A DNA stretch of 64,000 nt from an uncultured Planktomarina sp. (GTDB lineage Bacteria; Pseudomonadota; Alphaproteobacteria; Rhodobacterales; Rhodobacteraceae). Positions 39,478 through 49,115 of the stretch are shown here, piece after piece. Where the stretch lies: positions 1 through 64,000 of the forward strand of contig CAJJBP010000009.1 of assembly GCA_905182425.1 (NCBI GenBank). Reading direction: 5' to 3'. How positions within the stretch are numbered: the stretch's first letter is position 1; each line of letters starts with the position of its first letter. The notes under the pieces are model-generated. The model saw only the letters and a list, made by a program, of their open reading frames with translations. It was not told where the DNA came from and made no database searches. A program made the translations under genes and the position numbers.

Positions 39478-40079
39478 TGACTGCTTTTATTACTGGGCTC
39501 ATAACACAGCTGTCGTTAATACTTGCAGTTGGGGCCCAAAACGCCTTTATTTTAAGACAGGGTTTGGTTCGAAATCATATACTTTTGGTTTGCTTTGTCG
39601 CCGCTCTTTGCGACTCAATCCTTATTTTCATGGGCGTCCTGACTTTCGGTGCAATTGGTTGGATGGGCCCAAGCTTAATTATCATCATAACCTATTCAGG
39701 AGCAGCGTTTTTAGTGGTTTACGGGGTGTTAAGATTAAGAGCGGCTTACCGCGGGTCCTATCTCATGGAGCTAAGTGAACAGACCCCAGGCCTTCGTAGA
39801 ACTCTGATTATGTTAGCTGGTTTTACCTTTCTTAATCCTCACGTATATTTGGATACTTTGGGGTTGATTGGTGCAGTTTCCACCCAATTTGCTGATTTTT
39901 GGAGCAAAGTCAGCTTCGCGTTTGGAGCATGCATTGGATCATTTGTCTTCTTTTTTAGCTTAGGCTTAGGCGCCCAGTTCCTGTCTCCTTGGATGAGTTC
40001 CGTTAGAGCTTGGCGCATCTTGGATATTCTCGTCGGTTTTACAATGTTTATAATAGCTGCTCTCTTAATTTCTCATTAA
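39477..40079 (+). CDS. LysE/ArgO-type amino acid exporter
   Basis: A 200-aa inner-membrane protein with about six hydrophobic segments. The family motif near the N-terminus is LILAVGAQNAFILRQGL (about 14-30), and FTFLNPHVYLDTLGLIG is near residue 115. ArgO/LysE proteins export basic amino acids such as lysine and arginine; the substrate here is inferred from family. It overlaps the DUF502 stop. The 3' end overlaps the U-run of the minus-strand small-RNA candidate. Confidence 0.88.
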   Translation: MTAFITGLITQLSLILAVGAQNAFILRQGLVRNHILLVCFVAALCDSILIFMGVLTFGAIGWMGPSLIIIITYSGAAFLVVYGVLRLRAAYRGSYLMELSEQTPGLRRTLIMLAGFTFLNPHVYLDTLGLIGAVSTQFADFWSKVSFAFGACIGSFVFFFSLGLGAQFLSPWMSSVRAWRILDILVGFTMFIIAALLISH

Positions 40080-40106
40080 AAAAAACGCCAGCACGAAGCT
40101 GGCGTT
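40078..40106 (-). terminator. Terminator of the small-RNA candidate
   Basis: A perfect 9-bp stem AACGCCAGC (40084-40092)/GCTGGCGTT (40098-40106). An A-run on the plus strand (40078-40085) becomes a U8 tract only in the minus direction. On the plus strand the stem is followed by GAGTTATT, so it is at best a weak terminator for argO. Confidence 0.8.
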
Positions 40107-40152
40107 GAGTTATTGAGGCAGGTTTCATACAGGCACGAAACCTATCGAGCAG
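40078..40152 (-). ncRNA. Candidate small RNA, minus strand, about 75 nt
   Basis: Read on the minus strand, a good sigma70-like promoter (40159-40187) is followed by a transcript starting near 40152. It begins GTACTGCTCGAT, forms a 7-bp hairpin AGGTTTC/GAAACCT with a 10-base loop, continues through an unpaired pyrimidine-rich linker (TGCCTCAATAACTCA) and ends in the hairpin AACGCCAGC-TTCGT-GCTGGCGTT followed by T8 in total. No ORF fits inside. The layout is that of a trans-acting regulatory RNA. I cannot match it to a named family. The start site and expression are inferred. Confidence 0.55.
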
Positions 40153-40158
40153 TACCCC

Positions 40159-40187
40159 CTTATAAGCAATCTATCACACCGCTCCAA
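40159..40187 (-). promoter_or_regulatory. Predicted sigma70-type promoter of the small-RNA candidate
   Basis: On the minus strand, TTGGAG (40182-40187) and TATAAG (40159-40164) are separated by exactly 17 bases. The -10 element matches five of six consensus positions and the -35 element about half. The predicted start is about seven bases downstream. Confidence 0.5.
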
Positions 40188-40264
40188 GCTAAAAGTTTGA
40201 AAAATTGGAAATGGCGCTGTAGCGTTAACTATAACGTAAAAGTAAACCTAGGGATTTAGGCAAA

Positions 40265-42082
40265 ATGGAATACTCAAATATTAGACTGACCCAGTTTTTT
40301 GTAGCCGTCATCACAGGCATGGCTCTAAGCATAGGGGAGCCAACGCAGAACCTAAACATGGCATAGCTATGTATGGCGAACCTGCTCTACCACACGATTT
40401 TGTGTCACTCCCCTATGCAAATCCCAATGCGCCCAAAGGTGGAAAGATCATCTCAGCAGAAGGGGGAACCTTCACCTCGCTTAATCCTCACGTTCGGAAA
40501 GGTAACGTCCCATGGCAACTACGCTTTCTAACATCAGAGAGCTTAATGGGTAGATCCTATGACGAACCCTTCTCACTTTACGGGCTTTTAGCCGAATCAA
40601 TTGAGACAGATAAAGATCGTCTCTGGGTCGAATTCAGCCTTAACGCAAAAGCCCGATTCTCTGATGGCAGCCCAGTTACTGTAGAAGACGTTATGTGGTC
40701 TTATGAGACTTTAGGTACAATTGGCCATCCACGTTACCACGGACTTTGGAAAAAAATTAAATCAATCGAAAAAACTGGCGCCCTGAAAGTAAGATTTACA
40801 TTTAAACGCAGACCGCGAGTTAGCACTTTTAGTTGGGTTGCGGCCCATTTTGAAAAAAGCTCAGTGGGACGGAAAGGATTTTGTAAATTCCGGCCTTAAT
40901 GAGGTGCCTCTCTCAAGTGCTCCCTACGTCATTACAGATTTTGACGCTGGCAACTACGTTCGGCTTACCCGAAATCCAGATTACTGGGGCGCAGATGTAA
41001 GTTTTCGCCGAGGGACAGCCAACTTTGACGAAATTCGTATGGATTTTTACGCAGATGGATCAGTTCAATTCGAAGCATTTAAAGGCGGGGAATCTTCATC
41101 CTTTCGGGAATTAAACGCAGAACGATGGGAAACGTCATATAACTTTCCAGCCGTTGAAAGCGGAGACATTGTTAAGTCTCTTATTCCCCATAAACGGCCA
41201 AGCGGAATTACTGGCTACGTAATGAATACACGCCAGTCAAAATTCCAGGATTGGAGGGTGCGCCAAGCTCTGATCAATGCTTTTAATTTTGAATTCATAA
41301 ACCAAGCTAATACTGGCGGTCGTCAAAAACGCATTACCTCATATTTTTCGAACTCAGTTTTAGCCTTAAAGCCAGGCCATGCTAGTGGGCGGGTTTTGGA
41401 GTTTCTTGAGCCTCATCAAGAAGAATTATTACCAGGGACCATAGAGGGATACACTCTGCCTGCTTCAAACGGTACTGTTCGTAACCGTGCGAATATACTT
41501 ATTGCAGACGATCTATTGAACCAAGCTGGCTGGGTAGTTGACGACGGGAAGCGAAAAAACGCCAAGGGTGAAGAGTTCACGATAACCGTTTTATTGAAGC
41601 AGGGTGATACTGAGAGCCAATCAATGATGGACATTTATCAACAGTCATTAGAACGTTTAGGCATTACTTTGACCTCTGAAGTAATTGATTCAGCTCAATA
41701 TAAAGAGAGGACGCAGGTCTATGATTTTGATATGGCTTATTACCGTCGCGGATTATCACTGAGCCCAGGCAACGAGCAAATGCTTTACTGGGGCGCGGAA
41801 GGTATAGAAAAACCAGGTACTCGAAACTGGATGGGTATGGACTCAACTGCCGCGGAAGACATGATTAATCGTCTAGTAACTTCGAATAGTCACGACGACT
41901 TTCTTGCTGCCGCCAAGGCGCTTGATAGAATTTTGATTGCCGGCCGATATGTCATTCCTACGCACACTAATAACATTAGCCGCTTGGCACATGTGAAAGA
42001 AATCAAATTTCCAGATCATCTCCCAATGTATGGCGATTGGATTGGATTTCTTCCAGATGTCTGGTGGTTTGATCCTAATTAG
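40265..42082 (+). CDS. YejA-like ABC transporter substrate-binding protein, two frameshifts
   Basis: Family 5 extracellular solute-binding protein, closest in appearance to YejA (peptide/microcin C uptake), about 605 aa if repaired. From the ATG at 40265 a signal peptide is read (FFVAVITGMALSIGGANA then EPKHGIAMYGEPALPHDF) once a missing G in GGGG at 40334-40337 is restored. A second break, an extra A in AAA at 40804-40806, is bridged by FNADRELALLVGLRPILKKA. The remainder runs cleanly to 42082 with YVITDFDAGNYVRLTRNPDY and ITGYVMNTRQSKFQDWRVRQ. No yejB/E/F permease or ATPase genes are adjacent. Confidence 0.85.
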
Positions 42083-42175
42083 GGCTTTTCAAGAAAACCA
42101 TAGTAGCCTTTATCGATTGCGTTTTATATTTAGAGCGCTACCGATTTTGCAACAACCCCTATCTGAAAAGATCTA

Positions 42176-42835
42176 ATGCATATAAAGGCTTTTGCTGAAT
42201 TTTTGGCAACTGCTTTGCTATTAATTAGCATTGTTGGCAGCGGAATTATGGGAGAGACCTTATCACAAGGCAATGATGCCATAGCACTTCTGGCCAATGT
42301 TATCGCCACCGGTTGTATATTATATTGCATAATCACAATTGTCGGGCCTGTATCCGGTGCGCACTTTAACCCATTCGTATCCTTTGCATTCGTGTTGCGC
42401 GGCTAACTGGCGCTTAGCACGGCATTTCTTTTCATATCTGCACAAATCTTAGGTGGTATCTGCGGCGTTTGGTCGACACAGACTATGTTTGATCAATCTA
42501 TATTTCAACTATCACAAACGGACCGAAGCGGCGCTAATCTATGGATATCGGAAGTCTTGGCAAGCACGTGACTGCTTTGTCAAATTTTTGGGGGATTAGA
42601 CAGCAATCCGAAAGCCGTTCCAGCTTTGGTTAGCGTTTATATCACGGGTGCTTATTGGTTTACGTCCTCAACCAGTTTTGCAAATCCTGCGGTTTTAATA
42701 GCCCGTGCTTTGAGCAATACTTTTGCAGGTATAAACCCCGCGGATGTATCAATTTTTATTGTATGCCAGTTTGTAGGCTTAGCTGTAAGACACGTGATCC
42801 TTCGATTCTTATTTGCAAACCAGCAAGAGGCCTAA
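42176..42835 (+). pseudogene. Aquaporin/MIP-family channel with two in-frame stops
   Basis: A six-helix MIP-family frame of about 219 codons, interrupted by TAA at 42404-42406 and TGA at 42569-42571 without any frameshift. Conserved parts are VGSGIMGETLSQGND, GPVSGAHFNPFVSFAF (first NPA box altered to NPF), AQILGGICGVW and WFTSSTSFANPAVLIARAL (second NPA intact). Typical relatives have Glu and Gly codons at the two stops, so single G-to-T changes (GAA to TAA, GGA to TGA) would explain both. It overlaps the convergent XRE gene by four bases. Confidence 0.8.
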
Positions 42836-43455
42836 CTAAGCGATGTTACCCAAAGTAAAGTAGCATCGTCCGGGCTTATGGTAACCACATTATGGCCCAT
42901 GGAAGCGTCGTAATATACGCTGTCGCCCCGGCGCATTTCAATTGGTTCATAAAATTCAGTATAGAGCTTTATTATACCAGTTAAAACGTATAGAAATTCC
43001 TCTCCATCATGCCTAACCCACCCATCAAACTCGTCCATAGAGCGTGCGCGCACGGTTGTTTTATATGGTAACATATTTTTCTTTGACAGTGACCTCGACA
43101 ATAATTCATGTTCATAAGTTGCTGTTAAATGGCTTTTTCCTTCACCTGTTCTTGTGTGTGAAAGACGGCCATTTATTTGATCTTTCATGGGTGGAGTAAA
43201 CAATTGTGGAACAGAAATTTCTAATCCAACAGCTAACTTTTTCAGTGCGTCATAGGTTGGAGACATCTGTCCATTTTCGATTTTAGACAGCGTGCTTCGA
43301 GCTAAGCCAGCTTGGCTAGCGGCCTGTTCTAGGGTCCAGTTACGCGCTTTACGTAACTCACGTACTCGCAAACCTAAATCTAAGGGTAAACCTTCTTGAC
43401 TATCACCACTGTCGCGTGCGATGCGAATGATAGAATTTGGATCATTTTCACTCAT
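42832..43455 (-). CDS. XRE-family regulator with C-terminal cupin domain
   Basis: A 207-aa transcription factor. The helix-turn-helix is LRVRELRKARNWTLEQAASQ followed by AGLARSTLSKIENGQMSP (about 28-65), and a C-terminal cupin runs about 125-205 (HDGEEFLYVLTGIIKLYTE, RRGDSVYYDASMGHNV). This design is typical of PuuR/SutR-like regulators that bind a small ligand in the cupin. It is divergent from the acyl-CoA ligase gene 64 bases away, which is its most likely target. Confidence 0.88.
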   Translation of the reverse strand: MSENDPNSIIRIARDSGDSQEGLPLDLGLRVRELRKARNWTLEQAASQAGLARSTLSKIENGQMSPTYDALKKLAVGLEISVPQLFTPPMKDQINGRLSHTRTGEGKSHLTATYEHELLSRSLSKKNMLPYKTTVRARSMDEFDGWVRHDGEEFLYVLTGIIKLYTEFYEPIEMRRGDSVYYDASMGHNVVTISPDDATLLWVTSLS

Positions 43456-43519
43456 TACATAGCATTAAACTGAGGCCAAAGCGCTTGCAACCATTTGTCT
43501 TGCAAGCTAGCCCATTTGT

Positions 43520-45022
43520 ATGGAAGCTTTACTCGACCACTCCCCTGCCCCTGCATGCCCAGCAAGTTTTAATCTCGCGGCATACGTACTGGATCCTTCA
43601 CAATCAGTGCCAGATAAAATCGCCCTCATTATCTATCAGCGGGACATCCCAAAAAAGATAACGTATAAACAGTTGGCCACGGCAGTTTTTGGAGCGGCTA
43701 ATGGATTAAGTCAGGCTGGCATCAAAGCCGGTGACCGTGTCATGTTAAGGCTGGGAAACACCATTGAGTTTCCGATAGCATTTTTAGCACTTGCCGCAAT
43801 TGATGCCATAGCGATGCCTGTTTCAGAACAATTATCCAAACCAGAAGTTAATACGCTCATTGAACAGACACGTCCAAACGCGTTCATTGCTGCTTCTGAC
43901 TTTGATATCGAAAACTTTAGTGGATTTTCAATAAATACAAACCAATTGAAAAGCTTTTATACGTTGCCGCCTCTAGATCCAGTTATGGGTGATCCAAATC
44001 GTGCTGCCTATATCATTTTTACTTCCGGTACATCTGGGCAACCTAAAGCAGTGGTCCATGCTCATCGCGCTGTTTGGGCGAGACGCATGATGTGGGACAG
44101 TTGGTATGATCTAAGACAAAACGATGTTATGATGCATGCTGGTGCTTTAAATTGGACTTACACTCTCGGCACTGGCCTGATGGATCCGTGGGCTATCGGT
44201 GCGACTGCTGTCATACCAAATACACAACAACCAAAACAGATTTGGAGTACAATCCTAGAAACACAGACTACTATATTTGCGGCCGCCCCAGGTATCTTTC
44301 GTAGGCTCCTGGTCTCTCCGCCAAAAAATACTCCAGTTAATCTACGCCATGCCCTTTGCGCTGGAGATACATTGCCTCAAACGTCTCGTGATATGTGGCG
44401 AAGCTTAACTGGCACTCCGATATGTGAAGCATATGGAATGACGGAGTGCTCAACTTTTCTATCTGCTCGACCTTCCGCACCAGATACGCTCCAAGCCCAA
44501 ACTGGAAGAAAAATTGCAATTTTGGGGCAGGATAGACCAGTAAACATAGGAGAATTGGGTAGTATCGCTATCTCAATGAACGATCCAGGTCTTATGCTCG
44601 GGTATCTTGAAAATAACAAAATTAATTTGCAGTTAACAGGATCTTGGTTCAAAACCGAAGACACAGGAAAAGTTAACTCTGGAGGCACCATTACGTTTTC
44701 TGGCCGGCATACAGATATCATGAATGCAGGAGCTTATCGCGTATCCCCCCGTGAGGTTGAAATAGTTTTTGAGCGGCACCCTAATATTTTGGAGGTCGCT
44801 GTAACTGAAATTGAGGTTAAGCCTGATGTCACAGTCATTGCGGCCTTTTATATTAGCACTACCGATATAGCGTTTAATGAACTGGAGGAGCTGGTGCAGT
44901 CCCAATTAGCTCGCTACAAGCATCCCCGTGTAATACAACGCGTTAAAGCACTGCCACGCACTCCAAACGGGAAACTAATACGGGCTAGTTTGCCAAAATT
45001 ATGGAATAAAAATTATGACTAA
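43520..45022 (+). CDS. AMP-dependent acyl-CoA synthetase/ligase
   Basis: A 500-aa member of the ANL adenylating superfamily. The P-loop is IIFTSGTSGQPKAVVHAH (about 156-173). Further motifs are EAYGMTECSTF (about 304-314), WFKTEDTGKV (about 375-384) and the hinge and catalytic-Lys region RVKALPRTPNGKLIRASLP near the C-terminus. It activates a carboxylic acid, possibly aromatic or short-chain, to the CoA thioester; the substrate cannot be read from sequence. It overlaps the dsbA-like gene by eight bases. Confidence 0.88.
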   Translation: MEALLDHSPAPACPASFNLAAYVLDPSQSVPDKIALIIYQRDIPKKITYKQLATAVFGAANGLSQAGIKAGDRVMLRLGNTIEFPIAFLALAAIDAIAMPVSEQLSKPEVNTLIEQTRPNAFIAASDFDIENFSGFSINTNQLKSFYTLPPLDPVMGDPNRAAYIIFTSGTSGQPKAVVHAHRAVWARRMMWDSWYDLRQNDVMMHAGALNWTYTLGTGLMDPWAIGATAVIPNTQQPKQIWSTILETQTTIFAAAPGIFRRLLVSPPKNTPVNLRHALCAGDTLPQTSRDMWRSLTGTPICEAYGMTECSTFLSARPSAPDTLQAQTGRKIAILGQDRPVNIGELGSIAISMNDPGLMLGYLENNKINLQLTGSWFKTEDTGKVNSGGTITFSGRHTDIMNAGAYRVSPREVEIVFERHPNILEVAVTEIEVKPDVTVIAAFYISTTDIAFNELEELVQSQLARYKHPRVIQRVKALPRTPNGKLIRASLPKLWNKNYD

Positions 45023-45653
45023 GCTCGATATTTTATCTGATCCTATTTGTCCTTGGTGCTATATTGGAAAGGCCCACCTTGATAAGGCTTTGGCTGATCA
45101 TCAAGACCATCCATTTATAATTGAATGGCATCCATTTCAATTAAATCCAGATATGCCCCCCTCCGGTATGAATCGCAGAGAATATTTAGAAAAAAAATTT
45201 GGTGGAAAGAACCAAGCTATTAAAGTTTATTCAAAAATTGAGCAAAGCGCCTCCGCAATAGGATTGCCCATTGATTTTGCCGCAATGGAACGCACCCCAA
45301 ACACAATTGATGCACATCGACTTATCCATTGGGCAGGTTTGGAGGACAAGCAGCAGCTCATGGTCGATGCTTTATTTAACGCTTATTTCTGCATGGGACT
45401 TGATATTGGAGATCGCAATATCCTGTGTGATGTCGCCGAAGTCATAGGTTTGGAATGCGGCGTGATGGCGCGGCTTTTAGACAGCGATTCCGATGTCAAG
45501 CTGATCAAAGATCGCGATGCACACAGCCGCTTAATGGGCGTTAGCGCAGTTCCAACATTTATAGTCGGTAATCAACATGCGATCCCTGGTGCACAAACAC
45601 CTGATGTATGGGAATCTCTAATCAGTGAACTCAATGGGCAGTCAGCTGATTAA
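45015..45653 (+). CDS. DsbA/FrnE-family oxidoreductase
   Basis: A 212-aa thioredoxin-fold protein of the FrnE/2-hydroxychromene-2-carboxylate isomerase-like DsbA subgroup. The active site is DPICPWCYIGK (CPWC, about 11-21), with the cis-Pro loop GVSAVPTFIVGNQHAIPGAQ near 175-194. No signal peptide is visible, so it is probably cytoplasmic. Overlap with the ligase gene suggests one operon. Its stop overlaps the convergent mfd stop within TTAA. Confidence 0.9.
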   Translation: MTKLDILSDPICPWCYIGKAHLDKALADHQDHPFIIEWHPFQLNPDMPPSGMNRREYLEKKFGGKNQAIKVYSKIEQSASAIGLPIDFAAMERTPNTIDAHRLIHWAGLEDKQQLMVDALFNAYFCMGLDIGDRNILCDVAEVIGLECGVMARLLDSDSDVKLIKDRDAHSRLMGVSAVPTFIVGNQHAIPGAQTPDVWESLISELNGQSAD

Positions 45654-48600
45654 ACTTTTCGTTTTGCCTCAGCGGCAACCAAGGCTGCCAAATCCTTGGC
45701 TATTGCAAATGCACCTTTAATTTTATCAGAAGTGCGTGTCCAATCTCGTTGCACAACGACCTTATTATCGCGGAGTTTTGCTAAACCACGTTGGTCTTCA
45801 AGGAACGCTACAAGACCACCTGGAGACGCAAACCGATCATTATGGAACTGAATTGTTACACCTTTCGGACCACCATCTAATTTAGCAATTCCGGCTTTGC
45901 GACACATGCCCTTGATCCTAACAATCAACATTAGCGTATTCACCTCTTTTGGTAACGGCCCAAACCGGTCAATCAGTTCAGCGGCAAAACCCTCAAGTTC
46001 AACTTTGGTTCCAAGACCGGACAGCCGACGATAAAGCCCAAGGCGGACATCAAGATCTGGCACATAAACCTCTGGTATTAATACAGAAACACCCAAATTT
46101 ATTTGTGGCGCCCACTTATCATTATCAACGTTAGCCTCCATTTCACCCGACTTAATCTTCGCAATAGCATCTTCCAGCATCTGTTGATACAATTCGTACC
46201 CTACATCGCGCATCTGTCCCGATTGCTCTTCACCTAGCAAGTTACCCGCCCCCCGGATATCAAGATCTTGACTGGCCAAGGTGAATCCAGCACCCAAACT
46301 ATCCAATGAGCCCAAAACACGAAGCCTTTTTTCTGCTGCGGGCGTCAATCGGACCCGGGGTCTTGTGGTGAGATATGCAAACGCTCTTGTTTTTGAGCGA
46401 CCTACACGACCTCGAATTTGATAAAGCTGAGACAGTCCAAACATATCCGCTCGATGAATAATCATCGTATTTGCAGTTGGAATATCAAGCCCCGATTCAA
46501 CAATCGTTGTAGCCAATAAAACGTCATACTTACCGTCATAAAATGCATTCATTTTGTCGTCCAACTCACCTGCAGCCAATTTACCATGTGCAACGACAAA
46601 ACTAACTTCTGGCACCTGTTCACTTAGAAACTCTTGAATCTCTGGTATGTCCTTAATTCGTGGCACTACAAAGAAGCTTTGACCACCTCGATAATACTCG
46701 CGAAGCAATGCTTCGCGAAGGGTTATTGCATCAAAATCACTCACGTAGGTTCTAATTGCCAATCGATCGACTGGTGGCGTCCCTATAATTGATAAATCAC
46801 GCACCCCGGTTAACGACAGTTGTAGGGTGCGTGGAATTGGCGTCGCCGTAAGCGTCAGTACATGGATATCGGACCGCATTTCTTTTAGCCGTTCTTTATG
46901 CCCGACCCCAAAACGCTGTTCTTCATCTATAATTAGGAGGCCTAGGTTTTTAAACTTCACTCTATCTGCAAGTAAAGCATGGGTGCCTATCACTATCTCA
47001 ACAGTACCTTGGGCCAAAGATTCTCTTGTTGCGTTTGCATCTTTAGCCCCCACAAACCGTGATAGTTGTCTAATCTGAACAGGAAAACCGCGAAATCTTT
47101 CAGCAAAGCTTTTGGCATGCTGCCGCGCAAGAAGAGTTGTCGGGGCAATCACTGCCACCTGATACCCTGCGAAAGCAGCAACGAAGGCTGCACGCATTGC
47201 AACCTCTGTCTTACCAAAACCAACATCACCGCAAATTAACCTATCCATGGGTAAGCCTGCGCCAAGGTCTTCAACTACGGCTGCGATCGCACTTAGTTGG
47301 TCATCTGTTTCTTGGTATGGGAAACGCGCACAAAAAGCGTCCCAAATACCCAAAGGCGGCTCCCAAATAGGAGCTTTTCGCAAAGCACGTTCAGCAGCCA
47401 CCCGGATAAGTTTTTCTGCCATTTCACGAATGCGCTCTTTAAGCCGGGCTTTTTTCGCCTGCCAGGCACCCCCACCCAAACGATCTAAAAGGCCCTCTTC
47501 ATGGCCAAATCGAGATAACAATTCGATATTTTCTACTGGTAAATATAGCGTAGCCGCATCTGCGTACTCTAAACTTAAACATTCATGGACAGAACCTGCA
47601 GCACTAATAATCTCGAGCCCTGCAAACCGGCCAACCCCGTGATCGACATGAACGACCAAATCGCCAGGGCTTAAACTTTGAGTTTCAGTTAAAAAATTAT
47701 CTGACTTTCGGCGCTTCCTGGATGCACGAATGAGGCGGTCGCCTAGTATATCTTGTTCGGTAATTACCATTAATTTTTCGGTTTCAAACCCATGATCCAA
47801 AGCCGAAACTGCGAGGTAAAGTCCGCCTCCTTGAATTCCTTTAACATCCCGTATTGAAATTGCCTGAGAATGGCCTTCGTCGTGTAATAGACCTGCCAGG
47901 CGTTCCGACGAACCGGGTGAGTAAGACGTTATAACAATCGGTTTATTTGGTATTATTTTTTTTATGTGGTCTGAAAGAGCTCCAAAAAGACTAAGTGTTT
48001 CATTTTGCCTCTCTGGCGCAAAATTTCGCCCAATCCGTGCGCCAGCATCAACTGAGCCTAATCCTGTGGGTTGGGGCAGAACAGATAAAGATACTACACG
48101 ACGATTTGCTACGGCCGTAGTCCAGCTTGAATCATTCAGATACAATAATTCAGGCGGCGTAGGTTTATACACCGTGGCCACGCGGTCCTTTTTATCTAAT
48201 GCAGTTTTACGGGCGTCATATTGATCGGCAATAATATCCCAACGTGCCGCACGAGCCCCTTCGAATTGATCATCTAAGACCACTGAAGCCGTTGGAATAA
48301 AATCAAAAATTGTTTCCAGCTTATCAAAAAAAAATGGAAGCCAGTGCTCGAATCCTTGATGTTTTTTCCCAGCAGATACTGCTTCATATAGCGGATCATC
48401 AGTACCAGCAGCACCAAATTCAATTCGGTAATTTTGTCTAAAACGACGAATTGAAGCCGCATCTAATATCACTTCTGAGACAGGCGTTAACTCTATTCGG
48501 TCTAGGTTTTGTGTTGTGCGTTGTGTGATTGGATCAAACTTACGCAAACCATCCAAAGTATCACCAAAAAAATCAAGACGTATAGGACCTGTTTCACCAG

Positions 48601-49090
48601 GTGGAAAAATATCAATAATTCCACCGCGGATTGCGTAATCACCGGCTTCCATAACAATTGGGGTTTGGACAAACCCCATACGTACCAGAAAGTTACGCAG
48701 CGCTTTTTCATCTACACGGGATTGTACTGCCGCACTGAAAACTGCGTCTTTTAGAGTTGCGCGCGCGGGCACACGTTGGTTGGCTCCAGCTAAAGTAGTC
48801 AACACAATAAAAGATTTAGGTATCGCTGTCATGAAGATAGCTAAGCTTGCCATCCGTGCAGCACTCACATCTGCATTGGGAGAAACACGGTCAAATGGAA
48901 GGCAATCCCAAGCCGGAAATAAAAACACAGGTAACTCGGGAGCAAAGAACGCTAAAGCGGCTTGCATTGCCTGCATACGGTTCGCATCCCTTGCCACATG
49001 GATTACGCCACCCTCTGCCGCCTCTTTTTGGAGCATAATCGCATCAAATCCCTCAGGCACGCCGCTTAGTGTGATATGTTTTGTTTTCAT
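45650..49090 (-). CDS. mfd: Transcription-repair coupling factor Mfd
   Basis: Removes stalled RNA polymerase at DNA lesions and recruits UvrA. It is 1146 aa, full length. In order: the UvrB-like N-terminus, a CarD-type RNAP-interaction domain (LSPGDLVVHVDHGVGRFAGL near 475-494), the helicase core with ICGDVGFGKTEVAMRAAF (Walker A, near 622), LLIIDEEQRFGVGHKERLKE (DEEQ box) and TLTATPIPRTLQLSLTG, and the C-terminal TRCF domain. No frame defect across 3.4 kb. A small membrane protein gene lies upstream on the same strand. Confidence 0.96.
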   Translation of the reverse strand: MKTKHITLSGVPEGFDAIMLQKEAAEGGVIHVARDANRMQAMQAALAFFAPELPVFLFPAWDCLPFDRVSPNADVSAARMASLAIFMTAIPKSFIVLTTLAGANQRVPARATLKDAVFSAAVQSRVDEKALRNFLVRMGFVQTPIVMEAGDYAIRGGIIDIFPPGETGPIRLDFFGDTLDGLRKFDPITQRTTQNLDRIELTPVSEVILDAASIRRFRQNYRIEFGAAGTDDPLYEAVSAGKKHQGFEHWLPFFFDKLETIFDFIPTASVVLDDQFEGARAARWDIIADQYDARKTALDKKDRVATVYKPTPPELLYLNDSSWTTAVANRRVVSLSVLPQPTGLGSVDAGARIGRNFAPERQNETLSLFGALSDHIKKIIPNKPIVITSYSPGSSERLAGLLHDEGHSQAISIRDVKGIQGGGLYLAVSALDHGFETEKLMVITEQDILGDRLIRASRKRRKSDNFLTETQSLSPGDLVVHVDHGVGRFAGLEIISAAGSVHECLSLEYADAATLYLPVENIELLSRFGHEEGLLDRLGGGAWQAKKARLKERIREMAEKLIRVAAERALRKAPIWEPPLGIWDAFCARFPYQETDDQLSAIAAVVEDLGAGLPMDRLICGDVGFGKTEVAMRAAFVAAFAGYQVAVIAPTTLLARQHAKSFAERFRGFPVQIRQLSRFVGAKDANATRESLAQGTVEIVIGTHALLADRVKFKNLGLLIIDEEQRFGVGHKERLKEMRSDIHVLTLTATPIPRTLQLSLTGVRDLSIIGTPPVDRLAIRTYVSDFDAITLREALLREYYRGGQSFFVVPRIKDIPEIQEFLSEQVPEVSFVVAHGKLAAGELDDKMNAFYDGKYDVLLATTIVESGLDIPTANTMIIHRADMFGLSQLYQIRGRVGRSKTRAFAYLTTRPRVRLTPAAEKRLRVLGSLDSLGAGFTLASQDLDIRGAGNLLGEEQSGQMRDVGYELYQQMLEDAIAKIKSGEMEANVDNDKWAPQINLGVSVLIPEVYVPDLDVRLGLYRRLSGLGTKVELEGFAAELIDRFGPLPKEVNTLMLIVRIKGMCRKAGIAKLDGGPKGVTIQFHNDRFASPGGLVAFLEDQRGLAKLRDNKVVVQRDWTRTSDKIKGAFAIAKDLAALVAAEAKRKV

Positions 49091-49115
49091 TATATTTTAA
49101 AATCCAGCGCAATAG

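Noticed and set aside
47247-47642. 131-codon plus-strand frame
   Set aside because: Antisense to mfd inside its conserved helicase region.
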